In this document: piece by piece, positions 1-9,537 of the stretch
How positions within the stretch are numbered: position 1 is the first letter of the stretch
Layout: the number at the start of each line of letters is the position of its first letter
Assembly: GCA_018398585.1 (NCBI GenBank)
Contig: JAGTTD010000001.1
Location: forward strand, 7,876,501 to 7,940,500
Source: Simmondsia chinensis
Taxonomy: Eukaryota > Streptophyta > Magnoliopsida > Caryophyllales > Simmondsiaceae
Direction of reading: 5' to 3'
DNA: 64,000 nucleotides
Notes under the pieces: model-generated
Told to the model about the DNA's origin: nothing
What the model saw: the letters and a program-made list of their open reading frames with translations, nothing else
The model's database searches: none
Program-made: the position numbers and the translations under genes

Positions 1-570
1 ATGCTATTTTAAGGTGTGGCCTAAATTAACTATACTATTTTTAGATGTGGTTTGTATTTGTCTTAATTATGTATAAATATCCTAACTACAAATCATTCAT
101 ATGATTGAGAAGTAAAAGAAGAAATAACATAAGACTAGAAGTCTTATATTTGTAGTCTTGCAAGCGTTGAGTGTTTGTGAAAATTGATCTTTCTTTTATA
201 ATATTTTTAAGTTTAATATAAGAATTTTTGATTTGTCTTCATTATTGAGTAAATTTCTTCTTTGAGTAGTAAAATTAGAGTTGTGTACTCTAAATTTTTC
301 TCAACAAGTCTAGTGTGGTTTCATGTTCATAGCTTCTCACAGACTCTTACTTGAACAACCATAGAAGTTTGATTAATGAGCGACCTATGATGGCCGCTGC
401 ATTGTTACTTGTTAATTGTCCTCACAGTGGGCCTTACCCGTGCTGATGCGGGAGCCTCTTCCCTTATGCGGTGCATAACTGACACTTGCCAACCAATCAA
501 AGAATGTGCCTGGCTCCTTAACGGGTGACTTCTTGTTGGGTTTGTGTTACACTTCCCATATTTTCTTTTC

Positions 571-605
<35 letters not shown>

Positions 606-1297
606 TTGGGTTTAATTTTTGTCTTTAACCACATCTATGTATTTAGCTCGAGTATGTTTTAGTATATAATTTATTCATTTCATGAATTAAATTAAGTATT
701 TTCAAGTGTTGTAATCATTAAAGTTTGCAAAGGAACCTTAATTTAACTCTACTTAATTTAACTCTAGCTTCAATTATGTCAAATCCAATTGTTATTGTGT
801 CATAACCTTTGATTACAATTAAATAATAATCAATTCTACTAAATAAGTATTACTTTGCTGTAGAAATAAATACATTTATTCAGGAATTCTCATATTGTCA
901 TTGCATAAAAGACTAACCCCTCTATTACATATACATGAGAAAAATAACTTGAAATACAATCATTCTATTTGTCACAAATTTTTCGTTGTGTTCCCAATTT
1001 GCCTTTTTTCAAAAAAAAAATTTGGTGCGAAAATGTGTTCTCACATCAAATATCAATGACATTCTCTAGAAATACTTTAGCTAAAGATTAAGAATTATTG
1101 AACACTTACAAGTCCACTCAAGTAGATAACTATATCACTAGAAGAGTTCGTCTATTCCAGATGGAATGTTTGCTCTCGCCATATCTAATGCTTCCCTCTA
1201 ATATACAAAGGATATTGGGCACTGGAGAGCTCACTTATAAATACATCAAATGGATATACACTATATGTAGAATTCAAGACAGTCTTAACATATAAGG
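1..1297. other. AT-rich intergenic DNA left of the copia element
   Basis: I see no gene here. The stretch is AT-rich and has stops in all frames. A 65-codon frame at 1098-1295 has no family resemblance that I recognise. The only distinct features are a 30-T run at 574-603 and a GC-richer patch at about 428-540. The right edge is the target site of the copia insertion. Confidence 0.6.
574..603. repeat. Poly-T tract (30 T)
   Basis: An uninterrupted run of 30 T. It could be the tail of a retroposed sequence on the minus strand, but I could not define an element or a target duplication around it. Confidence 0.9.
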
Positions 1298-1302
1298 CCA
1301 TC
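1298..1302. other. Left copy of copia target-site duplication (CCATC)
   Basis: CCATC precedes the first LTR base at 1303. The same five bases follow the last LTR base at 6359-6363. Five bp is the normal duplication length for Ty1/copia integrase, so both element ends are fixed to the base. Confidence 0.92.
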
Positions 1303-1359
1303 TGTTAGGAAAATGTCTCAAAATAACTTGGTATTTTAAGAAGAGAAGCCGTGAGGAAG

Positions 1360-1460
1360 CCGATCGATCGGGGTGGAGCTCGATCGATTGGGAAAGTTAC
1401 GTAAAAGAAGGGCGCCTGCAGTGAGCAAGCCGATTGATCGGTGAAGTACCGATTGATCGG
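1360..1460 (+). promoter_or_regulatory. Four GATC-centred palindromic 12-mers upstream of the LTR TATA box
   Basis: Copies lie at 1360-1371 (CCGATCGATCGG), 1380-1391, 1430-1441 and 1449-1460 (CCGATTGATCGG twice). The 3' LTR has matching copies at 5943, 5963, 6013 and 6032. Position 20-120 bp upstream of the TATA box suggests enhancer-like repeats in the U3 region. The regulatory role is inference. Confidence 0.55.
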
Positions 1461-1480
1461 GAAGCGCGTTTTTCCGGCTC

Positions 1481-1488
1481 TATAAATA
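1481..1488 (+). promoter_or_regulatory. TATA box of copia 5' LTR
   Basis: TATAAATA at the expected place between U3 repeats and the R/U5 part. The 3' LTR keeps the same motif at 6064-6071. Confidence 0.75.
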
Positions 1489-1778
1489 CGGATGTAGGGT
1501 TATGTCACAAAGCATCCAATTCTACAGTGAGGTTTTCCCCATAGCGGCGCCGCCACAAATAAAATTAAGTGTGAGAGAAATATTGTAACTCTTCTTTTGA
1601 TTCAATAATAAAAGCCTCGATCTTCGCCCATGGTTTTCTCCCCTTTTGATTGTAAAGGGGTTTCCACGTAAATCATTGTGTCAATTATTTCTTTTCTCTT
1701 TTAGTCCATTTATTTCTCGATTTGCCGGGGTATTTGATTCGATTACATAGCAGGAGAACTGTTTATTTCAGCGCAAGT

Positions 1779-1790
1779 TGGTTTCAGAGC
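1779..1790 (+). other. Copia primer-binding site (initiator Met tRNA)
   Basis: TGGTTTCAGAGC lies three bases after the 5' LTR. The usual plant sequence is TGGTATCAGAGC, complementary to the 3' end of initiator methionine tRNA. There is one mismatch. Confidence 0.85.
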
Positions 1791-1811
1791 CTGGTTCTTC
1801 GAATTGGTACA

Positions 1812-2640
1812 ATGGCATCAGGTATTAAGACCGAGGTAGAGAAATTCAATGGTCAGGGAAGCTTCGGCTTATGGCAAGTCCGTGTGAAAGGACTCCTGTC
1901 TCAGAATGGCCTGAAGAAAGCACTGGAGGGGAAAGAGAAGAAGCCTAAGACTATGACCGAGGCATAATAGGAAGAGATGGATGATAAGGCTCTCACGGCA
2001 ATATAGATGTTTAAGCTGATGATGTTCTGTTCGAGGTCTTAGAGATGGAAACCAAAAAGGAGTTGTGGGAGAAATTACTAGACATGTTTTGCCACAAGTC
2101 AGTCTTCAACAAACTCGCAGTGAAGCATCGGTTGTTCACTTTCCGAATAACAGAAGGTACATCTCTTAAAAACCATCTTAGTGAGTTTACCTCTATTATA
2201 CAATAATTAAAGGAATTGGATGCTGTCCCTAAGGACCAGGATCAAGCTATGTTATTGCTGTATTCGCTCTCTAATTCGTATAAGGGCTTCGTTGAAAGCA
2301 TGATATACGGGGGTAAGTTGACCATTAATATTGATGAGGTGAAAAGAAACCTTGTGAGTAAAGAATGGGTAGATAGGGAGTTATCTGACTCGATGAATAA
2401 CTCAGGTGATGGTTTGCATGTGAAAGGTAGACCAGAACATAGGGGATCCAATGGTGGTAAAAAGTCTCGGTCTAAATCTAGATATAAGAACATGTCGTGC
2501 CATTATTGTCACAAGAAAGGGCATATAAAGAAAGATTGTTACAAGTATAAAAATAAATTGAAAGAGGGTAACAGGGGTGACCAGGGCAAAGACAAGTCTG
2601 CTGAGGCTAGTGTTATAGAGGATGATAGTGAAGGAGAGTT
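1812..2640 (+). pseudogene. gag: Copia gag, broken
   Basis: Gag would package element RNA into a virus-like particle. The start is ATG 1812, placed 22 bases after the primer site. The first 50 codons show the copia Gag N-terminus (a KFNGQGSFGLWQVRVKGLL stretch). TAA and TAG then follow at 1965-1970, with another stop at about 2003 and a frameshift. A second open stretch (2216-2731) carries the nucleocapsid zinc knuckle CHYCHKKGHIKKDC at about 2497-2538, an exact C-X2-C-X4-H-X4-C, preceded by a basic serine-rich linker. It cannot make a full protein. Confidence 0.9.
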
Positions 2641-3060
2641 TCTATTAGTTGCTGATTCTAAATCCAAGCCCCGGGATAAGTGGGTCATGGATTCGGGTTG
2701 TTTATATCACGTTACTCCAAATAGAGACTAGTTTTCCATGTATAAGTCTATACAGGGTGGAGTTGTCTTGATGGTAACGATGCTGCTTGTAAGGTAGCGG
2801 GGATTGGAACAGTCCACGTGAGAATGTTTGATGGGGCTATTAGAACCTTAAGTGATGTACGTCACGTCCCACAGTTGAAAAAGAACTTGATTTCTCTAGG
2901 TACCCTTGAGTCTAGTGGGTACAAGTACACTGCTAAAAGTGGAGTCATGCGGGTCAGTAAGGGTTCTCTAGTTGGGATGAAAGGAAATAGGGTTGGTACT
3001 TTGTATGAGCTTGCAGGTACTGCCATGACAGGTTCAGTTGTTTTTTCCGCATCTACTATG
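2641..3060 (+). pseudogene. Copia aspartic protease domain, broken
   Basis: The protease would cut the Gag-Pol polyprotein. The active-site region WVMDSGCLYHVTPNRD is readable at about 2680-2728, with the catalytic Asp-Ser-Gly intact. A TAG follows at 2729-2731 and a frameshift lies between there and 2818. Reading resumes at 2818 in another frame with the conserved run toward LSDVRHVPQLKKNLISLG. At least one stop plus one frameshift disable it. Confidence 0.85.
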
Positions 3061-4070
3061 ATAGATGCAGAGATCACAAGACTGTGGCACATGAGAATGG
3101 GTCACATTGGTGATAAGGCATTGTCTGAGCTAAGTAAAAGGGGACTGCTTTGTGGTCAGTCAACAGGAATGATGGAATTCTGTGAGCACTGCGTGTATGG
3201 GAAGCAGAAGAGAGTCAGCTTCAAGTCAGCAATGCATCAGACAAAGGGAATGTTAGATTACATACATTCTGATCTGTGGGACCTTCCAGAGTGGCTTCTA
3301 AAGGTGGGTCCAGGTATATTCTAACATTTACTGATGATTATTCACGTAAAGTTTGGGTCTATTTTCGAAAGCAGAAAAATGGAGTGTATGATGTCTTCAA
3401 GAAATGAAAGATTCTGCTTAAAAAACAGACAGTGAAGCCGATCAAGAGGTTGAGGACTGATAATGGTCTTGAGTTTGTTGAAGGTGACTTCACTAGATAT
3501 TGTGAAGATCAAGGTATAGTCGGACACAAGACATGTACAGGTCGACCTCAGCAAAATGGAGTGGCTGAAAGATTGAACAGGATGTTGCTTGAGAAGGCTT
3601 GATATATGCTTTCAAAGGCACGATGTATGCTTTCAAATGCAGGTCTGAAAAGAGAATGGTGGGCAGAAGCGGTTAGCATGGCTTGCTATCTTGCGAACTA
3701 GACACCGCATTCTTCATTATAGATGAAGATACCTGAAGAGGTATGGTCTGGTTCTACTTCTAATTATTCTCATATTAAAGTATTTGGTTGTCCTGCATAT
3801 GCATATGTAAATGATGGAAACATGGAGCCTAGGGCGAAGAAATGCATCTTTCTTGGTTATTCATCAGGTGTGAAGGGATACAGGCTATGGGATCTCAATG
3901 CTCAGAAGTTTCTGACTAGTAGAAATGTTACCTTTGATGAGTCTGCTCTACTACATCCGCCACACACACCCTCCATTGACGGTGATTCAGTTCAGGTTGA
4001 GACACCTGATGCTACAGAGATACAACCAGATCAGCGGGTTGTTCAGCTAAAGAGTATTTCAGTACCTTAG
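3061..4070 (+). pseudogene. Copia integrase (HHCC zinc domain plus DD35E core), broken
   Basis: Integrase joins element DNA to the chromosome. The N-terminal zinc domain is visible: two His in LWHMRMGHIG (3082 on) and two Cys in CEHCVYG (about 3181-3198). Catalytic residues are all present: Asp at 3271-3273, Asp at 3459-3461 and Glu at 3567-3569, with 35 residues between the last two. The two halves lie in different frames, with a shift near 3285-3310. In-frame stops are TGA 3405, TGA 3600, TAG 3699, TAG 3720 and TAG 4068. The C-terminal part (3723-4070) has the copia KCIFLGYSSGVKGYRLWD motif. Confidence 0.93.
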
Positions 4071-5066
4071 GTACGGGTTTTTGATGTTGTTACTGATAAT
4101 GCAAAAATAGATCAGCATGTGGAGAATTATACTATAGCTGGTGGTAGATCGAGGCAATAGATCAGGCCTCCAGAGAGATATGGGTATGAGGAGATGATTG
4201 CTTATGCCCTTATTACTGCTGAGTCTTTAGATGACAGTGAGCCGACTTCATATTCAGAGGCTGTATCAAGATCAAATGCTAAGAAGTGGTTCGTTGCTAT
4301 GAATGAAGAGATGTAGTCTCTTCATAACAATCAGACTTGGGAACTGGTTAAGCCTCAAACAAGGAAAAGACTGATTGGTTGCAAATAGGTCTTCAAAAGA
4401 AAAGAGAGCATTCCTGGAGTTGAAGATGCAAGATAGAAGGCACGTTTGGTAGCTAAAGGCTACAATCAGGTATAGGGTGTTGATTTTCATGATGTATTCT
4501 CACCTGTAGTTAGACATACTTCGATTCGTGCACTTTTGTCTTTGGTTGCTATGCATGACTTTGAACTTGAGCAGTTAGATGTAAAGATTGCATTTTTGCA
4601 TGGTGAAATAGAAGAAAGTATCTATATGCATCAGCCCGAGGGTTTTGTTATAGCAGGAAAAGAAGATCATGTGTGTTTGCTTAAAAAGTCTTTATATGGT
4701 TTAAAGCAATCTCCTAGGCAATGGTATAGAAGATTTGATCAGTTTATGACAGGTCATGGGTACATTAGGAGTAAGTACGACAGTTGTATGTACTTCAGAA
4801 AAGCTGATTCTAGCTTTGTTTATTTGCTTTTGTACGTTGATGATATGTTGATTGCAGCATGAGACATGAAAGATGTTGATGACTTGAAATCTATGTTGAA
4901 AAGTGAGTTTGAGCTGAAAGATCTTGGAACAGCTAAGAAGATCTTAGGCATGGAGATTCGTAGAGACCGAAAAGTCAAAAAATTATACTTGTCTCAGGAG
5001 AAGTATATTGAGAAGGTGTTAGACATGTTTCATATGAAGGATGCTAATCCAGTTAGCACGCCCTGA
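4071..5066 (+). pseudogene. Copia reverse transcriptase, broken by in-frame stops
   Basis: The enzyme copies element RNA into DNA. The frame continues from integrase without an indel. Recognisable blocks are VKIAFLHGEIEESIYMHQPEG (about 4580-4640), KSLYGLKQSPRQWY and the catalytic YVDD at 4833-4844. Stops are TAG at 4158, 4314, 4386, 4434 and 4473, and TGA at 4860 and 5064. None is TAA. The region from about 4536 to 4862 is open for 108 codons, but that is only part of the domain. Confidence 0.93.
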
Positions 5067-5798
5067 GCAGCTCACTTCAGACTCTCAGCATTAGATTCGT
5101 CTCGGACTGAGGAGGATGTTAGGTACATGTCTCAGATTCCTTATTCTAGTACAGTGGGTAGTATTATATATGCAATGGTTTGTACACATCCAGATATTGC
5201 TTTTACAATGAGAAGAGTTAGTAGATACATGGCGAATCCAGGTAAAGAGCATTGGCATGCTGTGAAATGGATTCTTAGGTATCTTCGTGGAACTTCTGAT
5301 ATTTGTTTGGAATATGGGAAAACTAAGTGTTGTTTGGTTGGGTATATAGATTTTGATTATGGTGGAGACCTCGATAAGAGGAAGTCCACATCAGGGCATG
5401 TGTTCTGTTTAGGTGACACAGCTATCAGTTGGAGAGCGTGCCTACACTCTGTTACAGCACAGTTTACAACCGAGACCGAATATGTGGCAGTCATAGAAGC
5501 TTTCAAAGAAGCCGTCTGGTTGAGAGGTTTGATCGGTGAAATCAATGTTGAGCAGGGCACAATTAGAATCTACTGTGATAGTCAGTCAACCATTCACCTA
5601 GCGAAAGATCAGATGTCACATCATGACAAAACGAAGCATATAGATGTGAAGCATCACTTTATTAGAGATCTGATTGACGAGCGGAAGGTGGAGTTGAAGA
5701 AGATTGAGACTGAGGACAATCCAGCTGACATGTTCACTAAGGTTCTACCAGGGAGCAAGTTCAAGCATTGCTCAAAGTTGGTGGGTCTTTCAGTTTGA
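5067..5798 (+). pseudogene. Copia RNase H domain, mostly open
   Basis: It would degrade the RNA strand of the RNA-DNA hybrid during cDNA synthesis. A 223-codon frame (5127-5798) is uninterrupted and in the same frame as integrase and reverse transcriptase. Typical copia blocks are seen: HPDIAF, WILRYLRGTSD, YGGDLDKRKSTSGHVF, a CDSQSTIHLAKD block near 5571 and the terminal HIDVKHHFIRD followed by NPADMFTK. It ends 87 bases before the 3' LTR. It is the best-preserved part of the element but has no intact upstream reading frame. Confidence 0.93.
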
Positions 5799-5873
5799 TG
5801 TGTGTTGGCCCCGGTTGAAGGGGCGTTTGTGGAGAAGGTGGAGTTATTTTGTTGTTAATGTTAATTTTGAGCC

Positions 5874-5885
5874 AAGATGGAGATT
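5874..5885 (+). other. Copia polypurine tract
   Basis: AAGATGGAGATT directly abuts the 3' LTR. Copia elements normally have a purine-rich plus-strand primer of this kind here. Confidence 0.75.
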
Positions 5886-6358
5886 TGTTAGGAAAATGTC
5901 TCAAAATTACTTGGTATTTTAAGAAGAGAAGCCCTGAGGAGACCGATCAATCGGGGTGGAGCTCGATCAATCGGGCAAGTTACGTAAAAGAAGGATGCCT
6001 GCAGTGAGCAAGCCGGTCAATCGGTGAAGTACCGATCGATCGGGAAGCACATTTTTTCAACTTTATAAATACGGACGTAGGGTTACATCACAAAGCATCC
6101 AATTCTAAACTGAGGTTTTCCCCATAGAAGCACCGCCACAAATAAAATTAAGTGTGAGAGAAATATTGTAACTCTTCTTTTGAATCAATAATAAAAGCTC
6201 CGATCTTCGCTCGTGGTTTTCTCCCCTTTTGATTGTAAAGGGGTTTCCACGTAAATCATTGTGTCGATTGTTTCTTTTCTCATTTAGTCCATTTATTTCT
6301 CGATTTGTCGTGGTATTTGATTCGATTGCATACCGGGAGAATTGTTTATTTCCGCACA
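5886..6358 (+). repeat. Copia 3' LTR
   Basis: 473 bp, collinear with 1303-1775. Differences are mostly transitions, many of them at GATC/CG sites. It ends CCGCACA and is followed by CCATC (6359-6363), the right target duplication. A TATA box lies at 6064-6071. Confidence 0.95.
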
Positions 6359-6539
6359 CCATCATTTCATAGATTAATATGAATTATTCATTTCATATAA
6401 TGGTTAAGAAATAGACAATTTGAGGGGTCCAATTTAGTGTTACTATCACATTGACAAACACTAGTATAATTTTGGCCGGATCTCCATAGAAATGACAAAG
6501 ACAAGTAAATTGAGCAATGTCAAGATAGTTGAACCATCA

Positions 6540-6785
6540 ACAATAGGTTCCCTAGTCCTAATCTTGGAGACCTACTAGATCAATTGAACAAGTTGAAGGT
6601 GTTCACCAATTTGGATTTGAAGAGCGGATACCGTCATATTCGGATCTCACCGGGTTATGGATGGAAGAAAACATCAAAAACTTGAGAAGGATTGTATGAG
6701 TTGATAGCTATGTTCTACGGTTTTTCCAATGCTCTTTGTACATTTCTGATATTAGTGAACCAAGTTTTGAGGGTCGTTCATTTGG
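6540..6785 (+). pseudogene. Gypsy relic A reverse transcriptase, N-terminal part
   Basis: Translation reads NNRFPSPNLGDLLDQL, then VFTNLDLKSGYRHIRI, then EGLYELIAMFYGFSNALCTF and NQVLR. These are the gypsy reverse-transcriptase blocks before the catalytic aspartates; the first catalytic Asp sits in the NLDL block. A TGA lies before the EGLYE block. The segment stops at the junction with relic B, just before the catalytic FDD motif, which is found 1.6 kb away at 8414. Confidence 0.88.
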
Positions 6786-7927
6786 AGACCTCACCACAAG
6801 TATACGACCCTCATCTCTTGCAATATCTTCTTCATCATGTGGCTCCAACTTGTTGTGAGCCACCTCCCCAACTATTATGCCATCTTCAGCTTGGAGACCT
6901 TCGACATACAACCCTTTGCCTGGTCTGTCACTCTTCCGACACTCAGCAGCATGGTGTCCCATTTCTTCACACTTGAAACAATGGGTTTTTGAGCTACCTG
7001 CCAATTCTTGGGTACTCGTCTTTCCAGAGTTTCCGGCAACCGACTTCCCTTGCATATCCGAGTTGATTGGAAATCATACCATGTCAAGCCCACTGTCTTG
7101 GGTGTTGCAAGTATTGCCAACTTGATGATGTCTTTATTGCAACTCGATGTTCATTTCCCTCTAACTTGCTTCTGCGACTGAAAAGATGTCGAAAATGTTC
7201 AACACCTCTTGAATCGACTTCTTTAACCCACAAAAATAGCAATATGCCAATTGCTCCTTCGTCTCCATCAAGTCAGTCATGGCAACCAATGAGTAGAACT
7301 CTGCCGCATACTCCTCCACAAATTTAGAGCCCTGACACAAACCTTGCAGATGCCAGTATAGAACCTTGGCGTGGTTGTGAGGCAGGAAAGCGCCCCTCAT
7401 GTGCTTATTCATCTTCTCTTACGTCTCTATCTTTGCCTTACCCTGCCTTAGACGAGCATGCTTTAACTATTTCCACTAGGCGGGGGCCCTACCCCTCAGC
7501 TAGGTAGCCACCAATGGCACCTACTTCTGCTCCGAAACCTCCTAGAACTCAAGGACAACCTCTATCAAAGCAAACCAATCTTAAAATTCCTCTAAGTGAC
7601 CACCTCCCTTATCCTTCAGACCAGACTCCCACCTCCGATCTTCCACGTCGGTGTTCCCGGTACTTTGTCGAATCCTTCTGAAGTGCCAATTTGGTATATC
7701 AACTTTCAGAAATAGGTTATGGAAACTTTCATCCATTTTTTCCTCACCACCCCCTACTGATGGGTTTTAAGGTTGAGCTTTAAGTGCCTGATCGGGATTC
7801 ATTCCCAATTGAATCAACCACTGCTCGATTTGTCGTCCATATCCTCCAACCTCTTCTCAGTCTACCGTTGAAAGTTGTGCTCACATATGTCTCTGACAGC
7901 AGTGTACCTCTGTCGCTCACGGGCCAT
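6786..7927 (-). pseudogene. gag: Gypsy relic B gag, broken
   Basis: The start is probably ATG at 7927 (minus), reading MARERQRYTAVRDI. A shifted central segment (about 7600-7161) contains the gypsy Gag core with phrases such as MNKHMRGAFLPHNHAKVLYW and FVEEYAAEFYSLVAMTDL. The zinc knuckle CFKCEEMGHHAAEC (C-X2-C-X4-H-X4-C) follows at about 6940-6990. Several stops and frameshifts separate these blocks. The tail EGRILVV, typical just after the knuckle in gypsy Gag, ends at the junction with relic A. Confidence 0.85.
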
Positions 7928-7944
7928 ATCATAAGTTATTTTAA

Positions 7945-7956
7945 GCTCTAATATCA
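7945..7956 (-). other. Primer-binding-site remnant of relic B
   Basis: The minus strand reads TGATATTAGAGC. It differs at two positions from the Met-tRNA-type TGGTATCAGAGC. It is two bases from the CA end of the proposed LTR at 7959, as expected. Confidence 0.65.
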
Positions 7957-7958
7957 AC

Positions 7959-8413
7959 TGTTGTAGCGCTTAGACAGAAAATTAATGGGAGTGGGAAGGT
8001 TCAACATCTTTCCTTAAATTTTATTACAAAAATAATAAAACAAAAGGAAAAATAGTTTAACCTAATTCTTACACCCCGAGAATATAGGGAAAACACATAA
8101 AAGCGACAAATTCTCTAAAACAATAGAATCTCTAAAACCCTAACTAGCCCTCCCTTTAAATAGAGGAGCTTTTCTAATTAGACTAGAAGTTCTAATCTAG
8201 AAATCAACGGTAGAGATTGTAGTCCATATGATCTTCCTAAAATAAAACAATATAGATAATAAAATCTACTCATCTAAACTGAGTTTTCCTAATTCAAGTG
8301 GAACTCTATCTTCTCTCATTCTCCTGCTACGTCCGCCTTGCTTCTCACCAACTAGAACAACTTGCCATGCTTGACCCACCAAGGGTCCCACCATTTTTGA
8401 AAGGCGGGTTGCA
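7959..8413 (-). repeat. Probable 5' LTR of relic B (single copy)
   Basis: On the minus strand it begins TGCAACCCGCC at 8413 and ends ACAACA at 7959, directly before the primer-site remnant. The outer edge is set by where relic A coding resumes at 8414. No second LTR is available for confirmation, so the boundary is inferred. Confidence 0.6.
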
Positions 8414-9200
8414 TCAGGTTCACTTTGATGACATCTTAATTATAGCTTGACTGTGAAAGGAAACCTATGCCACCTTAGAGGAGTACTAACCACATTGCTG
8501 GAGCTACATCTCTTTGCCACTAAAAAGAAGCATTCTTTCATGATAGATCATGTACTATTCCATGAATTCAAGGAATCCAAGGATGGAATCAAATCTAATG
8601 AGAACAAGATACCAACACCCCGAGATTCGCCACCAATGGATGGATGTTTGGAGCTTCCACAATGTTGCTTCATTTTATCATAGGTTCATTCTGTAATTCA
8701 GTGGCATTATAACACGAATTATTGATCTTATGAGATTAAGAAGCTTTCAATGGACGTCAAGTAATGAGTACCTTGCACAAAATAAGGCAGAAGTTGAAAA
8801 CTACATCAATCTTAACACTGCTAAACTTCATAAGTTTTCATTCTAGTATAATACAAATGCCTCAATATAATAGCCATTGGCATTGTGCTCAGCCAAGAAG
8901 GACAACTGATTGCATACTTGAATGAGGAAAAAAGTGGGAGCAGGTTGTAGTATTCTACTTAAGATATTGAGTTGTATGCTATCATTTGCAAACAAAGACA
9001 TTGGAATACTCATCTCGTTAATAGGGAGTTTTTCTTTCACTAGGACAATATTGTCGTCAAATATATCTACAATTAAAACACTTCTTTATAAATGCAAAAA
9101 AAAAAATAAATAAATAAAAAAGGTGGGTGGGATATATCCATTTTATTTATTTTGTACAGAAGCACATATCATGGACCTTAAACAAAGTGTTTGAAACTTT
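8414..9200 (+). pseudogene. Gypsy relic A reverse transcriptase end and RNase H
   Basis: Reading resumes with VHFDDILIIA, the gypsy catalytic FDD block, then LCHLRGVLTTLLELHLFA and HSFMIDHVLF. After frameshifts near 8640 it continues with WSFHNVASFYHRFI and a TFQWT-like connection, then the RNase H region (an IELYAII-like block around 8965) and a LNKVFETLA-like run near 9180, equivalent to the end of gypsy RNase H. Stops and shifts are frequent. Resemblance is by motif reading, not by alignment. Confidence 0.78.
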
Positions 9201-9537
9201 AGCTTGAAGGATAATGATGCTTGGCAATAGCCACATCACGATCCTCAAAATTGAAACTTTGGAAGAACTTTATTCCAAAACTACAGCTTCTAGAAATGTT
9301 TGGCAAAAGGTAACCGTCGCAATAGTATAGAGCAACTTCATAAATGACTATGTAGAAACACAACAAATAGTACATTAGGCAAGAGAGGATTTATAAACCA
9401 ATGGCAAGTTCTATTACTAACTATTTTGGTAAAGTAGTTTGAGGTTCTTGATTAGGAAAGCTGAGCTCAGGCTCTTTGGGAAAGGGGGCAGGACCAACGT
9501 TTCATTTAACCGATAAAATCAACAAACTCGTCGCCCG
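9201..9537 (+). pseudogene. Gypsy relic A integrase zinc-domain region, decayed
   Basis: Weak traces continue: a tryptophan-containing segment NVWQKVTVAI near 9277-9310 and, in another frame, a run ending DKINKLV near 9512-9535 that matches the place of the gypsy H2C2 linker. The sequence is then cut by element C at about 9538. It has many stops. Confidence 0.5.

Larger units (their letters stand above)
1303..1775 (+). repeat. Copia 5' LTR
   Basis: 473 bp from TGTTAGGAAAATG to CAGCGCA. It pairs with 5886-6358 without a net length change. It contains four 12-bp GATC palindromes (1360-1460), TATAAATA at 1481-1488 and an AATAAAA polyadenylation-like signal at 1607-1613. The transcript should start about 25-35 bases after the TATA box. 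Confidence 0.95.
1303..6358 (+). mobile_element. Ty1/copia LTR retrotransposon, complete but inactivated
   Basis: A 5.06-kb element in copia order: 5' LTR, initiator-Met-tRNA primer site, gag with CCHC knuckle, protease, integrase, reverse transcriptase, RNase H, polypurine tract, 3' LTR. Integrase before reverse transcriptase is the copia order. Both LTRs are 473 bp, start TGTTAGG, end in CA and are flanked by CCATC. By hand count they differ at about 44 positions (about 9%), so the insertion is old. Coding is destroyed by in-frame stops plus frameshifts in the 5' half. The Gag and protease style suggests a Tork-type lineage, but that is only an impression. It lies left of gypsy relic A and shows no nested insertion of its own. 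Confidence 0.97.
6786..8413 (-). mobile_element. Gypsy relic B (LTR plus gag) inserted in relic A, opposite strand
   Basis: Read on the minus strand: a 455-bp LTR (8413 to 7959), a primer-site-like sequence, then gag with a CCHC knuckle running down to about 6786. No pol or second LTR follows; the sequence passes straight into relic A reverse transcriptase. The element is therefore truncated at its 3' side. Its position exactly between two adjacent parts of the relic A polymerase shows it inserted after relic A. Confidence 0.75.

Noticed and set aside
428..540. Possible SINE fragment (GCGGGAGCC near 449)
   Set aside because: There is only one short Au-like word, with no full tail, promoter boxes or target duplication.
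7067..7327. Plus-strand frames opposite relic B gag
   Set aside because: They are shadows of the minus-strand Gag, which has the zinc knuckle and core motifs.
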